Origin: an uncultured Clostridia bacterium
Lineage (GTDB): Bacteria; Bacillota; Clostridia; Christensenellales; Borkfalkiaceae
Length of the DNA stretch: 64,000 nucleotides
Assembly (NCBI GenBank): GCA_947627665.1
Contig: CANQWX010000006.1
Coordinates: forward strand, 31,007 to 95,006
Direction of reading: 5' to 3'
A program made the translations under genes and the position numbers. Positions 51,613 through 59,722 of the stretch are shown in pieces (within the stretch, counting starts at the first letter, position 1; each line of letters begins with the position of its first letter). The notes under the pieces are model-generated. The model saw only the letters and a list, made by a program, of their open reading frames with translations, made no database searches and was not told the DNA's origin.

Positions 51613-54228
51613 ATGGAGCAGGATTTTTTCCGATTCGATCCCGACAGCGACGATGAGTCCTTAGACAACGCGGATCGTAACGGGGACAGCGGTCTGCCCT
51701 TTGTTTCCTCATCCCTCTCCGACGATCCCTTCGCGGACGAGCCTTCTTACAGACTTGAGGACGAAGAGAGCGACGAGCCTTCTTACAGACTTGAGGACGA
51801 GGAAAGCGACGAGCCTTCTTACAGACTTGAGGACGAGGAAAGCGACGAGCCTTCTTACAGACTTGAGGACGAAGAGAGCGACGAGCCTTCTTACGATCCC
51901 GAGGACGAGGAGAGCGACGAGCCTTCTTACAGACTTGAGGACGAGGAGAGCGACGAGCCTTCTTACAGACTTGAGGACGAGGAGAGCGACGAGCCTTCTT
52001 ACGAACTTGAGGATGAAGGCGCGCAGGAACCGGCGGAGGCAGAGGAGAAGGACGAGGACGAGGACAAGAAGGAACAGCCCGCCATCAGTTCCGACCTCAT
52101 CCGCGGGCACATCAACACCATCATTCTCCGTTCTCTCTATGACGGAGATAAGTACGGCTATGAGATCATTGCCGAGATCGAGCATAAGAGCCACGGCCAG
52201 TACAGCTTAAAGCAGCCCTCCCTTTACAGCGCGCTCAAGCGCCTGGAAAAGGACGGCTATATCACTTCCTATTGGGGAGGCTCCGTGAGCGGCGGAAGAA
52301 GAAAGTACTTCTCGCTCACGGACGAAGGCAAGGAGATCGCCGAGCGCAACCAGACGGAATGGGAGTACTCCCGCACCGTCATCGACAGCTTGATCTCGGA
52401 CAAGGCGTTCGACTTTGCACAGCCCGCCCCCTCTGCCGTGGACATGCGCGTCCTCAAACAGTCCACCTCCCGCGTTCCCGAACATGAGGAGTACGGCGAC
52501 TACGACGAGGTCCCCGAAGAGAACGGCACGGACGACCTCGACGCGCAGCGCGCCGCCTTCGAAGCGGAACGGGCAAGATATGAGGAATCCCTCCGCGTGC
52601 GGGAAGAGGTCCTGCGCGCGAGAGAGGAAGCGGGAACCAAACGGGAACAGGAGTTGCTCGAGCGGGAATTCGCCCTCGCCGAAGAGGAGCGGAAACGTGA
52701 AGAGGAACGCGAGGCAGCCGAGGCAACCAGGGCAGCCGCAGCGGTAGCTTCCGAAACCGTGCCCGAAGAAACCCCTTCCAAAATGCTGACGGAACAGGCG
52801 GACGAGAGCCGGCAGCTCTACGAGGAAGAACAGCGTCTTGCAGCGGAAGCCGAACAACAGCGCATCGAAGAAGAACAGCGTCTTGCAGCGGAAGCCGAAC
52901 GGCGCCGCCTCGAAGAGGAAGAACAACAGCGCATCGAAGAAGAACAGCAGCGCCGCGAGGAAGAACAGCGTCTTGCAGCGGAAGCCGAACAACGCCGCCT
53001 CGAGGAGGAGCAACGCCGTTTCGAGGAAGAACAGCAGCGTCGCGCGGCGGAACAGGCGCGGCAGTCCGCGGGCGAAACGCTCTTCTCGCTCACGGAGGAA
53101 GAACGCGCGAGAGCGATCTCTCTCTCCCAAGAAAAGGAGGAGCAGAACGCCCGCATCCGCGAAATGGAACCCTTCGCCGAGGAGCGCGCACGCTATGAAC
53201 AGCGCCTGCGCGACCAGGAAGCCGAATTCCTCGCCATGCACGAGCGGGAGCTTGCCGAGCAGGAAGCGCGCATCCGCGAAGAGGACGAACGGCTCTACCG
53301 CCACCGCGAGCAGCAGATCATCCATCAAAATTATCTCGATCTCGTCAACGGCGGAAAGAGCGAGGAGCCTGCCGAGAGCAGCTATTATTACGAAACGCCC
53401 GCGCCTGCGGAGAGCTACGTCTATGTGTCCAAGCCCGAGGCGGAGCGGGAGTATCGTTCCATCATCCGAAAACTGTACAGCGGCGCAGTGCCGCAGGAGG
53501 AGGAACCGCCCGCAGCGCAGCCCGCACCCGCGCCTTACGAGCCTGCGCCCGCGCCTGCACCCGAACCCTTCCTCGCGCCCGTGCGGGAAGAGCCGAAGGA
53601 ACCGCCCGCCCCGCAACCCGCACCCGAGCCTGTACCGCAGCCCAAGCCTCCCGTTCCCGCAAGGGAAGAGGCACCCGCGAGATCTTCCCGCGTCCATACG
53701 GGACGCTCGCTCGACGGCGTGGACTTCTACGACCTCGAATCTCTCGCCGCGCAGGACGGGATCCGCATCACGACGGCAGGCGGACGCCACAAGGAACTCG
53801 AACAGAAATCCGAGAGCCTCGTCCACCGCGGCAAAGCGCTGTTTTTGAGCGCGCTCGTGGTATTCCTGCTCTGCCTTGCGGAGGGAAGCATCGCGCTCGG
53901 CTTCCAAAGCCAGCTCAAGCTGCCCCGCTTCTACCCCTACTTCATCTGGGGGACAGGGCTTGCGCTCTTCCTTGTGACGGGGCTGCTCTACCTCAACCGC
54001 TACGGCGAACGCTCCCTGCGCAGAACGGGCAACCTGCTTGTCAACGTCATCGTCGCTTATGCGCTGTGCATCATCGTCATCCTGATCGTTGCGCTTGCCG
54101 CGAAAGTGGACTTTACCGATATGGGACAGCTGACGACCTTCGTCATCCTGCCCGCGGTGTACTTCTTCTCCATTGTTGTCTTCGGCGTTTCCTACTATCT
54201 TCAGATAAGACCCGTGGACGGCGAATAA
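51613..54228 (+). CDS. Membrane-anchored PadR-domain protein with acidic repeats and a long coiled coil
   Basis: An 871-residue protein with no familiar whole-length match. Residues 42-137 are eight 12-residue acidic units of DEPSYRLEDEES. About 158-262 is a PadR winged helix (ISSDLIRGHINTIILRSLYDG, GYEIIAEIEHKS, LYSALKRLEKDGYITSYW, RRKYFSLTDEGKE). About 305-600 is a charged coiled coil rich in EEEQRLAAEAEQ units. About 640-725 is Pro/Ala/Glu-rich. The C-terminus has four predicted membrane segments (about 742-764, 774-794, 808-830, 840-862). PadR proteins usually are small soluble repressors; here the DNA-binding domain appears tethered to the membrane by a long arm. It may sense envelope or membrane state, or act structurally. 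Promoter and ribosome site are strong, so it is well expressed. Function unknown. Confidence 0.88.
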   Translation: MEQDFFRFDPDSDDESLDNADRNGDSGLPFVSSSLSDDPFADEPSYRLEDEESDEPSYRLEDEESDEPSYRLEDEESDEPSYRLEDEESDEPSYDPEDEESDEPSYRLEDEESDEPSYRLEDEESDEPSYELEDEGAQEPAEAEEKDEDEDKKEQPAISSDLIRGHINTIILRSLYDGDKYGYEIIAEIEHKSHGQYSLKQPSLYSALKRLEKDGYITSYWGGSVSGGRRKYFSLTDEGKEIAERNQTEWEYSRTVIDSLISDKAFDFAQPAPSAVDMRVLKQSTSRVPEHEEYGDYDEVPEENGTDDLDAQRAAFEAERARYEESLRVREEVLRAREEAGTKREQELLEREFALAEEERKREEEREAAEATRAAAAVASETVPEETPSKMLTEQADESRQLYEEEQRLAAEAEQQRIEEEQRLAAEAERRRLEEEEQQRIEEEQQRREEEQRLAAEAEQRRLEEEQRRFEEEQQRRAAEQARQSAGETLFSLTEEERARAISLSQEKEEQNARIREMEPFAEERARYEQRLRDQEAEFLAMHERELAEQEARIREEDERLYRHREQQIIHQNYLDLVNGGKSEEPAESSYYYETPAPAESYVYVSKPEAEREYRSIIRKLYSGAVPQEEEPPAAQPAPAPYEPAPAPAPEPFLAPVREEPKEPPAPQPAPEPVPQPKPPVPAREEAPARSSRVHTGRSLDGVDFYDLESLAAQDGIRITTAGGRHKELEQKSESLVHRGKALFLSALVVFLLCLAEGSIALGFQSQLKLPRFYPYFIWGTGLALFLVTGLLYLNRYGERSLRRTGNLLVNVIVAYALCIIVILIVALAAKVDFTDMGQLTTFVILPAVYFFSIVVFGVSYYLQIRPVDGE
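51736..52023 (+). repeat. Eight in-frame 36-bp tandem repeats
   Basis: Eight exact-length units encoding DEPSYRLEDEES (unit 5 DEPSYDPEDEES, unit 8 DEPSYELEDEGA). Several are nearly identical at DNA level, so copy number is likely to vary between strains. Confidence 0.95.
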
Positions 54229-54240
54229 CAAAAGATACGG

Positions 54241-54278
54241 AAAGGGCGGTCCCGCCGATTTGCGGGACCGCCCTTTTG
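54241..54278. terminator. Terminator between the PadR-domain gene and rho
   Basis: Perfect 15-bp stem AAAGGGCGGTCCCGC and complement, 6-nt loop, followed by TTTT on the plus strand; also usable from the rho side. Confidence 0.88.
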
Positions 54279-54290
54279 CATGCTTATCCA

Positions 54291-55730
54291 TCAGTTGGGC
54301 TTATAGACCTTTAACCACTCCGGAAGCCGCGCGATAAATTCCGCATTGTTCTGCGTCTTTTTCATCATGTCGAGAATGCCCTCGGTACTCTCCGCAAGTC
54401 CCCTCTCGCGCAGTTTATAGACGGCGGAAAGCTCTCCCTTGGGCTGGAGCATCTCCTCTCTCCGTGTGCCGGAGCGCCGCAAGTCGATGGCGGGGAAGAT
54501 CCTCCGCTCGGCAAGTTCCCGCGAGAGGAAAATATCGCTGTTGCCCGTGCCCTTGAATTCCTCGTAAATGACGTCGTCCATGCGGCTCCCCGTGTCCACG
54601 AGCGCCGTGGCGAGAATGGTGATGCTGCCGCCCTCCACCGTGTTCCGCGCGGCGCCGAAGAACCGCTTTGGCTCGGCGAATGCGCCCGCGTCCAAACCGC
54701 CCGAGAGCGTCTTGCCCGTGCTCTCGGTCATATAGTTGTAGGCGCGCGTGAGCTTGGTGAGGGAATCGAGAAGAATGACGACGTCCTTGCCAAGTTCCGC
54801 CAAGCGCTTGGCATGCGCGATGGTGAGTTCCGCAGCGCGGATGTGGTGGTCGGCGCCCTCGTCGAAGGTGGAGTAGATGACCTCCGCACCGTCGACGCTC
54901 CCGCGGAAGTCAGTGACCTCTTCGGGCCGCTCGTCGATCAGCAGAACGATGAGTTCGAGCTTTCTGTGCTGCGCGGAAACGGCGCGCGCGATGTCCTTGA
55001 GGATCGTGGTCTTGCCCGCCTTGGGCGGCGCGATGATGAGGGCGCGCTGCCCCTTTCCGATGGGCACGAACAGATCGAGCAGGCGCAGAGAAAGCACGCC
55101 GTTGCCCTCGGACAGGGCGATCCGTTCGCTGGGATAACTCGCCGTGAGCGCGTCGAAAAACGGACGGTTTTCATAGGCGCCCACCGATCTGCCGTTTACG
55201 CTCAGCAGTTCCCCGATCGCCGCGGAATCGTTCTTGACGCGCGGCTTCGGGATGCAGCAGACAAAGTCCCCCTCCCTTAGTTTGAGGGCGTGGATGATGG
55301 GCGCGGCGATAAACACGTCCCCGCCGTTGGTGGGCTGGCAGTTCTTCGCGCGGAGAAAGCCGTAGCCGCTCGGCATGATCTCGAGGATCCCCGAACAGGC
55401 AGGTTGCTCGTAGTAGCCCTTCTCTACCACGCTGTTCGCCACCTCCAACACGGGAGGCACGACCTCTTGCTCCGTCTTGCGGCGGATCTCGCTCAAACGC
55501 TGCAAGATCTCGGGGTCGATATAGTGCTGCTTGACGGGCGCGCCCCGCCCCGAACGGGGAACGGGTTCCGCCCTTCCCGTCAGGATATCGAGGTTGCCGT
55601 TGAGCAGATCGTTCTTGTTGCCGCAGCGGTCGGTGGGCACACCGTTCATGCGTCCCAAAATGCGCAGCGTCGAGAGCGAAAGCCCCTCCAACAATGCGCG
55701 GTATTCGGCCTCTATTTCCTTGCTTACCAT
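54291..55730 (-). CDS. rho: Transcription termination factor Rho
   Basis: Hexameric RNA-dependent ATPase that ends transcription. The 479-residue protein has the N-terminal Rho_N helical part ([18 protein letters not shown]), an RNA-binding cold-shock-type domain ([19 protein letters not shown], about 112-185) and the RecA-like motor with Walker A PPKAGKTT (near 238), [15 protein letters not shown] and the R-loop/Q-loop region. Length is near the E. coli protein (419) plus an N-terminal extension often seen in Gram-positives. It overlaps the upstream MBL-fold gene by 7 nt, so it is translated from the same transcript. Confidence 0.97.
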   Translation of the reverse strand: MVSKEIEAEYRALLEGLSLSTLRILGRMNGVPTDRCGNKNDLLNGNLDILTGRAEPVPRSGRGAPVKQHYIDPEILQRLSEIRRKTEQEVVPPVLEVANSVVEKGYYEQPACSGILEIMPSGYGFLRAKNCQPTNGGDVFIAAPIIHALKLREGDFVCCIPKPRVKNDSAAIGELLSVNGRSVGAYENRPFFDALTASYPSERIALSEGNGVLSLRLLDLFVPIGKGQRALIIAPPKAGKTTILKDIARAVSAQHRKLELIVLLIDERPEEVTDFRGSVDGAEVIYSTFDEGADHHIRAAELTIAHAKRLAELGKDVVILLDSLTKLTRAYNYMTESTGKTLSGGLDAGAFAEPKRFFGAARNTVEGGSITILATALVDTGSRMDDVIYEEFKGTGNSDIFLSRELAERRIFPAIDLRRSGTRREEMLQPKGELSAVYKLRERGLAESTEGILDMMKKTQNNAEFIARLPEWLKVYKPN

Positions 55731-56356
55731 CTCTTTGATCTCTCCATAAATACGATTTTTGTATCGCCGCGGGGCCTTTCCCGCAACGTGAGCGAATCGG
55801 TGCGTACGACGTCCGAAAACAGGGACAAAAAGCGTTCGGGCGCGGCGATGTCCACGGTGAGTCCCCGCACTTTATAATGCATGGGGATCGCAACGGCGGG
55901 CTGCAACGCGTCGACATAGCGCTTCGCTTCGAGGGCGTCGATGGTGTAATTCCCGCCGACGGGAATGAGCAACACGTCCGCCCTTCCGAGCCTTTGCACG
56001 GTTTCCGCGCTGCAAGGCTCCCCAAGGTCGCCGCAGTGCAGAACGGAGATGCCCTCTGCCTCGAAACGGAAGGCGAGCGTACGGCCGCGCTTGGCGCCAT
56101 GCACTTCGTCATGGAAGCAACCGACCGCCGAAATGTGCACGCCGCCAACGGTAAACTCCCCCTCCCGCGAAAGAACGACGGGAGCGCGCACGCCCGAAAC
56201 ATTGTTATGGTCATAGTGAGCGTGGCTGACGGTGACGGCGTCCGCGGAAAGATCCGGCATAGGAATGCCGACGTCCCCGAAGGGATCGGTCACGACGCGG
56301 GTGCCATCCTCAAACGTCAACAGGAAGGAGGAATGCCCTGCATATTGAATTTTCAT
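55724..56356 (-). CDS. UPF0173-type metallo-beta-lactamase-fold hydrolase
   Basis: Predicted metal-dependent hydrolase related to UlaG. The 210-residue protein has MKIQYAGHSSFLL, VVTDPFGD, the metal motif SHAHYDHNN (about 45-53), AVGCFHDEVHG, VLHCGDLG and IPMHY. The substrate is unknown. GGAGG lies upstream of the ATG at 56356, and the 30 nt of extra open frame upstream begins inside the leader. A promoter TTTACT-17-TATACT lies about 100 nt upstream (56451-56479). It overlaps rho and is co-expressed with it. Confidence 0.9.
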   Translation of the reverse strand: MKIQYAGHSSFLLTFEDGTRVVTDPFGDVGIPMPDLSADAVTVSHAHYDHNNVSGVRAPVVLSREGEFTVGGVHISAVGCFHDEVHGAKRGRTLAFRFEAEGISVLHCGDLGEPCSAETVQRLGRADVLLIPVGGNYTIDALEAKRYVDALQPAVAIPMHYKVRGLTVDIAAPERFLSLFSDVVRTDSLTLRERPRGDTKIVFMERSKRW

Positions 56357-56450
56357 TGCGCCTCCGAGAAAAAGAAAATTGCTCAAGCTTTTGAAAAGCC
56401 CATCAAAAAGTAAACGGGAAGAAATTCTTCCAAAAAACTGACTGTAATAT

Positions 56451-56479
56451 AGTATATACCAAAGCCCGGAAAAAGTAAA
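56451..56479 (-). promoter_or_regulatory. Promoter of the UPF0173-rho transcript
   Basis: TTTACT (56474-56479), 17 bp, TATACT (56451-56456) on the minus strand; leader about 90 nt. Confidence 0.7.
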
Positions 56480-56488
56480 GCGAAAAAA

Positions 56489-57307
56489 CTATTTTTCCGA
56501 AAAATAAGCCCCGTGAGCGAGCCTGCCCGCTTTCAGAAGCCGCAGAAGCGCCTCTTCGTTTCCCGATTTTAACGCCTCTGTGTACCCTTCCAAGCGGGCG
56601 CACAGACCGCCGATCTCGCGGATCAAATTCTCACGGTTTGCAAAATACAGATCTTTCCACATCCTCTCATCCACGCCGCCTACACGGGTCATATCCTGAA
56701 AACTTCCGCCCGTAAACCCATCGCTCCCTTTTGCCTCCGGGCTTTGGATATAGGCGTTGGAAACCACATGCGCAAGCTGTGAGGTTAGCGCGATCTTCCT
56801 GTCGTGTTCCGCCGCCGAAGTATGCACGATCCTTCCGAAACCGACATCCCGCGCAAGCGACTCAACCGTCGCAAGTGCCGCAGGATCGGTAAAATCGTTC
56901 ACTGTGAGCACAAGATTTTTGCCGCAGAAGAGCGCAGGATCGGAAGAAGCGATCCCGCTCGTTTCTTTTCCCGCCATTGGATGCGCACCGATGTAGCGAT
57001 AGGCACGCGGCCGTTTCTGCACCGCATCCTCCAAAACCTTTTTTACTCCGCAGATGTCGCAAACGATCGTCCCTTCCGAAAAGACTCCCGCTTCGAGTTC
57101 CGCAAGGGTCGGCCCCAACGGAAGGGCCAAGAAAACCACATCCGCGCCCTCATAGGTCGTAGTTTCCCCGTCGATCATGCCACGGGAAAGCGCCACTTCC
57201 AGGGCCTCTCTGCTACGGTTTTTCCCGAGTACATAGTGTCCGCTCTTTTTGAGCGCCGCCGCAAGCGACGCTCCGATAATGCCGAGTCCGTATACAACAA
57301 TTTTCAT
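56489..57307 (-). CDS. tyrA: Prephenate dehydrogenase TyrA
   Basis: NAD(P)-dependent oxidative decarboxylation of prephenate to 4-hydroxyphenylpyruvate in tyrosine synthesis. The 272-residue protein has an N-terminal Rossmann fold (IVVYGLGIIGASLAAALK, residues 3-20), the family motif GAHPMAGKETSGIASSDPALF (about 109-129) with the active-site His, and a helical C-terminal domain (HDRKIALTSQLAHVVSNAY; FTGGSFQDMTRVGG). There is no ACT domain, so tyrosine feedback may be weak or absent. It lies near aroA, separated by the DUF45 gene, giving a loose aromatic amino acid group. Copy F of the palindromic repeat is in its leader. Confidence 0.95.
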   Translation of the reverse strand: MKIVVYGLGIIGASLAAALKKSGHYVLGKNRSREALEVALSRGMIDGETTTYEGADVVFLALPLGPTLAELEAGVFSEGTIVCDICGVKKVLEDAVQKRPRAYRYIGAHPMAGKETSGIASSDPALFCGKNLVLTVNDFTDPAALATVESLARDVGFGRIVHTSAAEHDRKIALTSQLAHVVSNAYIQSPEAKGSDGFTGGSFQDMTRVGGVDERMWKDLYFANRENLIREIGGLCARLEGYTEALKSGNEEALLRLLKAGRLAHGAYFSEK

Positions 57308-57340
57308 AAAATCTCGTTAAAAAATATGTTTTATGCCTGA

Positions 57341-57373
57341 CATAGTATTGATTATGACACGCAGAATACTATG
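57341..57373. repeat. Dispersed palindromic repeat, copy F (diverged, upstream of tyrA)
   Basis: CATAGTATT at 57341-57349 inverted as AATACTATG at 57365-57373, with ATGCCTGA just before it. A diverged, stretched member of the same family. Confidence 0.65.
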
Positions 57374-57386
57374 TTAAAGCCAAAAA

Positions 57387-58016
57387 TTACAAATATTCAA
57401 TGGCAAAACTTGCCTTTAATGCCTTCCTGCGCTCCTTTCGGTCGGGCAAGATCGCGTCCACGATCTCCCAGAATTCCGCGCTGTGGTTGAACACGACGGT
57501 GTGCGCAAGCTCGTGCACGGCGACATATTCGCAGAGTTCGGGCGGCAGAAACGCGATGCGGAAGGTATAGGATATGACCCCCTCGCGGCTACAGGAACCC
57601 CATCTGCTCCGCGCCGAGGAAATGCGTACCGCTCGGTAGGAAAAGCCGTACTCCGCCGCGATCCGCGCGGTGACCTGCTCCATGACTTTGAGCGAAAATT
57701 TTTTCAAGAGCCGCGTGAGCGCCTCCTCCCTCCCCTCCCGCGGCAGGAGAAGTTTCCCCTCGCCGATGTGCGCGCGGCCGCTTCCGATGACATAAGGAGC
57801 GCCGAAGAGGGTCAACACGGCGCCGTCCGAAAAGTCGGGCTTCGGCTTTTCGGCGACCGCCCGCAAGCGCTTTTCCACCCATGCGGCGTGCTTTTCCAAA
57901 AATGCCGCGATGTATGTCCCGCTCATGCCGTATGGCGCGCGCACGATGATTTCGCCTTTGCCCGTCACGCTCAAAGAAAGCGTTCTTCTGTGACTTCGCA
58001 CGATTTTTGCGTCCAT
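57387..58016 (-). CDS. YgjP/DUF45-type M48-like metallopeptidase
   Basis: The 209-residue protein has the zinc protease motif HELAHTVVFNHSAEFW (HExxH near 168), preceded by RISSARSRWGSCSREGVISY and LCEYVAVHELAH, the standard DUF45/YgjP signature. Function is unsettled; some members are linked to restriction or nucleotide metabolism. The frame is open far upstream because it runs antisense to aroA, but the real start is the ATG at 58016: a perfect-spacing promoter ends only 6 nt before it and no Shine-Dalgarno exists, so the mRNA is likely leaderless. Divergent from aroA with overlapping -35 boxes. Confidence 0.88.
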   Translation of the reverse strand: MDAKIVRSHRRTLSLSVTGKGEIIVRAPYGMSGTYIAAFLEKHAAWVEKRLRAVAEKPKPDFSDGAVLTLFGAPYVIGSGRAHIGEGKLLLPREGREEALTRLLKKFSLKVMEQVTARIAAEYGFSYRAVRISSARSRWGSCSREGVISYTFRIAFLPPELCEYVAVHELAHTVVFNHSAEFWEIVDAILPDRKERRKALKASFAIEYL

Positions 58017-58022
58017 GCTTTT

Positions 58023-58088
58023 ATTATAGCATGCCGATCCGCTTTTATCAACCGATCGGTTGACCTTTTCTTCCGATTTTGTTATACT
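58023..58088. promoter_or_regulatory. Divergent leaderless promoters of the DUF45 gene and aroA with shared palindrome
   Basis: Minus strand: TTGATA (58046-58051), 17 bp, TATAAT (58023-58028), 6 nt, ATG. Plus strand: TTGACC (58060-58065), 17 bp, TATACT (58083-58088), 6 nt, ATG. A perfect 16-bp palindrome TCAACCGATCGGTTGA (58048-58063) spans both -35 boxes, a good site for one regulator to control both genes. Confidence 0.82.
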
Positions 58089-58094
58089 GTGTCT

Positions 58095-59360
58095 ATGAAG
58101 TTCTATGAAACGAACCCTCTTCTTCGTAGAGAGATCGCCGTTTCCGTGCCCGCCTCCAAGAGCGTTGCCGCCCGCGCGATCCTGCTTGCCGCCTTCACGG
58201 AGGGAGAAACTCTGTTGACGGGCTGCGAGAATTTCGGGCAGGACACCCTCGATCTGATCGGCTGTCTTTCTGCGCTCGGGATCGGAACGGAATGGGACAA
58301 GGACCGTCTGCTCGTGCGCGGGCGGAAAAATTGCGTCCGAAGAGCCGCCCTCGACGTGGGCAGCGCAGGGACCGCCGCGCGCTTTTTGACCGCGATCCTC
58401 GCCTTTTTGGGCGGAGAATACGAGATGACCGCCTCGGGGCAGATGAGCAAGCGCCCGATGGACCTTACCCGAGTGCTTTCGGAAGCGGGCGTCCGCTTCC
58501 ATTTCCACGGACAAGAGGGGCATTTCCCCTTCCGCATGGAAAGCGGCGGCGTTGTTGCGGAACGCCTGACTGTCGACACCAATGTCAGCACCCAATTTGC
58601 GAGCGGGCTGCTCCTTGCCGCGGCAGTCGGAGAACGGCCGCTCACCCTTTCCCTCACGGGCAGCCGCACGCAGGGCAGCTATATTGCGACCACGCTCCGC
58701 GTGATCCGCGCTTTCGGGGGGGATGTTGTGGAAGCAGACGGCAAGATCACCGTGTTCCCCATTCATAGCGCGGCGAAGGAATATGCCGTCCCGCCCGATT
58801 TTTCGGCGGCTTGCTATTTTTACGCGCTCTCTCTCCTTTGCGGGTCCAAAGTGTTGGTGCGGGGCGCGCATGCCGACTGCGGACAGACCGATCTCAAATT
58901 CCTCGGCATCTTGCGGGAGAAGGGCGTACACATCGCCGAAACCCCCGAGGGCATCGTTGCGGACGGCGCGGCAGTGGGAAAATTTACGGGTTTTGACGTG
59001 GATATGCGGGATTTTTCCGACCAGACGCTCACGCTTGCGGCGCTTGCGCCCTTTGCGTCCTCACCGAGCGCTTTGAAGAATATCGGGCATATCCGCAAGC
59101 AGGAGTGCGACCGCGTGGAGGCGATCTTGCACAATTTGACGGCGCTCGGCGTGCCCTGCGAATGCCGCGGCGACGATATTTTGATATGGCCCGCGCCCGT
59201 GCAACCTGCGACGATCGAAACTTACGGCGACCACCGCGTGGCGATGGCGTTTGCGCTTGTGGGGCTGAAAGCGGGCGGCGTGAAAATCAAGGACCCCGAC
59301 TGCTGCAAAAAGACCTTTTCGAATTATTTTGAAATTTTAGAGGAACTGACAAAAGAATGA
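58095..59360 (+). CDS. aroA: 3-phosphoshikimate 1-carboxyvinyltransferase (EPSP synthase)
   Basis: Joins shikimate 3-phosphate and PEP in the shikimate pathway. The 421-residue protein begins MKFYETNPLLRREIAVSVPASKSVAARAILLAA (PEP/S3P-binding Lys-Ser), then VGSAGTAARFLTAILAFLGGEYEMTASGQMSKRPM (family signature; a Gln-rich GSAGTA variant of the LGNAGTA loop), STQFASGLLLAAAV, and GDHRVAMAFALVGLKAGGVKIKDPDCCKKTFSNYFE. The residue after the first Gly suggests a class I- or II-independent variant; sensitivity to inhibitors cannot be judged by eye. The ATG is 6 nt after the -10 box and has no ribosome site. Confidence 0.95.
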   Translation: MKFYETNPLLRREIAVSVPASKSVAARAILLAAFTEGETLLTGCENFGQDTLDLIGCLSALGIGTEWDKDRLLVRGRKNCVRRAALDVGSAGTAARFLTAILAFLGGEYEMTASGQMSKRPMDLTRVLSEAGVRFHFHGQEGHFPFRMESGGVVAERLTVDTNVSTQFASGLLLAAAVGERPLTLSLTGSRTQGSYIATTLRVIRAFGGDVVEADGKITVFPIHSAAKEYAVPPDFSAACYFYALSLLCGSKVLVRGAHADCGQTDLKFLGILREKGVHIAETPEGIVADGAAVGKFTGFDVDMRDFSDQTLTLAALAPFASSPSALKNIGHIRKQECDRVEAILHNLTALGVPCECRGDDILIWPAPVQPATIETYGDHRVAMAFALVGLKAGGVKIKDPDCCKKTFSNYFEILEELTKE

Positions 59361-59392
59361 ACCCCGCGGCGGAAGAACCGAAGCAGAACGAC

Positions 59393-59424
59393 AAAGAGCG
59401 AAATCGATCGCTCTTTTCTTTTAC
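59393..59424 (+). terminator. aroA terminator
   Basis: AAAGAGCG / CGCTCTTT (59393-59400, 59409-59416), followed by TCTTTTA, 33 nt after the aroA stop. Confidence 0.85.
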
Positions 59425-59441
59425 AAAAAAGCGCGTGACGC

Positions 59442-59708
59442 TTGACTTCTTCGCGGTATTGTGTTATACTGAAAATGCCAAACAAACTTTATATCAACCA
59501 ATGGAGGGCGCGGATTTTTTTATGTTTTTATAATTTGAAAGGGGAAGGTTTATCCTGCCTTGTATTGTTCATATTTGAATTTGACAGAACTGCAAATTCC
59601 AATATATGAACGATACAATCCGTCCCATATATAAAGTTTGTTTGGCGACAACCGGAGTTTGCGTTTTGTATGCGTCAGCTTCGGTTGGCGCATTTTTTAT
59701 TTTATTTA
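59442..59708 (+). promoter_or_regulatory. Promoter and long structured leader with attenuator of the LRR lipoprotein gene
   Basis: Promoter TTGACT (59442-59447), 17 bp, TATACT (59465-59470). From the predicted start (about 59477) the RNA folds: GCCAAACAAACTTTATAT (59477-59494) pairs perfectly over 18 bp with 59629-59646, and a nested stem pairs TTGTATTGTTCATAT (near 59554) with ATATGAACGATACAA (59603-59617). Then comes a terminator, TGCGTCAGC / GTTGGCGCA (59671-59692) with a T-rich tail to 59708. AACCGGAG (59650-59657) can pair with CTTCGGTT (59679-59686) and would break the terminator. The gene starts at 59723 after AAGGAGAAATT. No known riboswitch class was recognised. Confidence 0.7.
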
Positions 59709-59722
59709 CAAGGAGAAATTCT

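Noticed and set aside
51736..52023. 36-bp regularly spaced repeats resembling a CRISPR array
   Set aside because: The units are directly adjacent with no spacers, stay in frame inside a gene, and no cas genes are nearby.
59477..59708. 6S RNA gene
   Set aside because: A promoter, closing stem and terminator are present, but the stem is perfectly paired and the interior is very lopsided (about 65 nt against 8 nt), unlike the symmetric central bubble of 6S RNA. Kept as an unclassified leader or small RNA.
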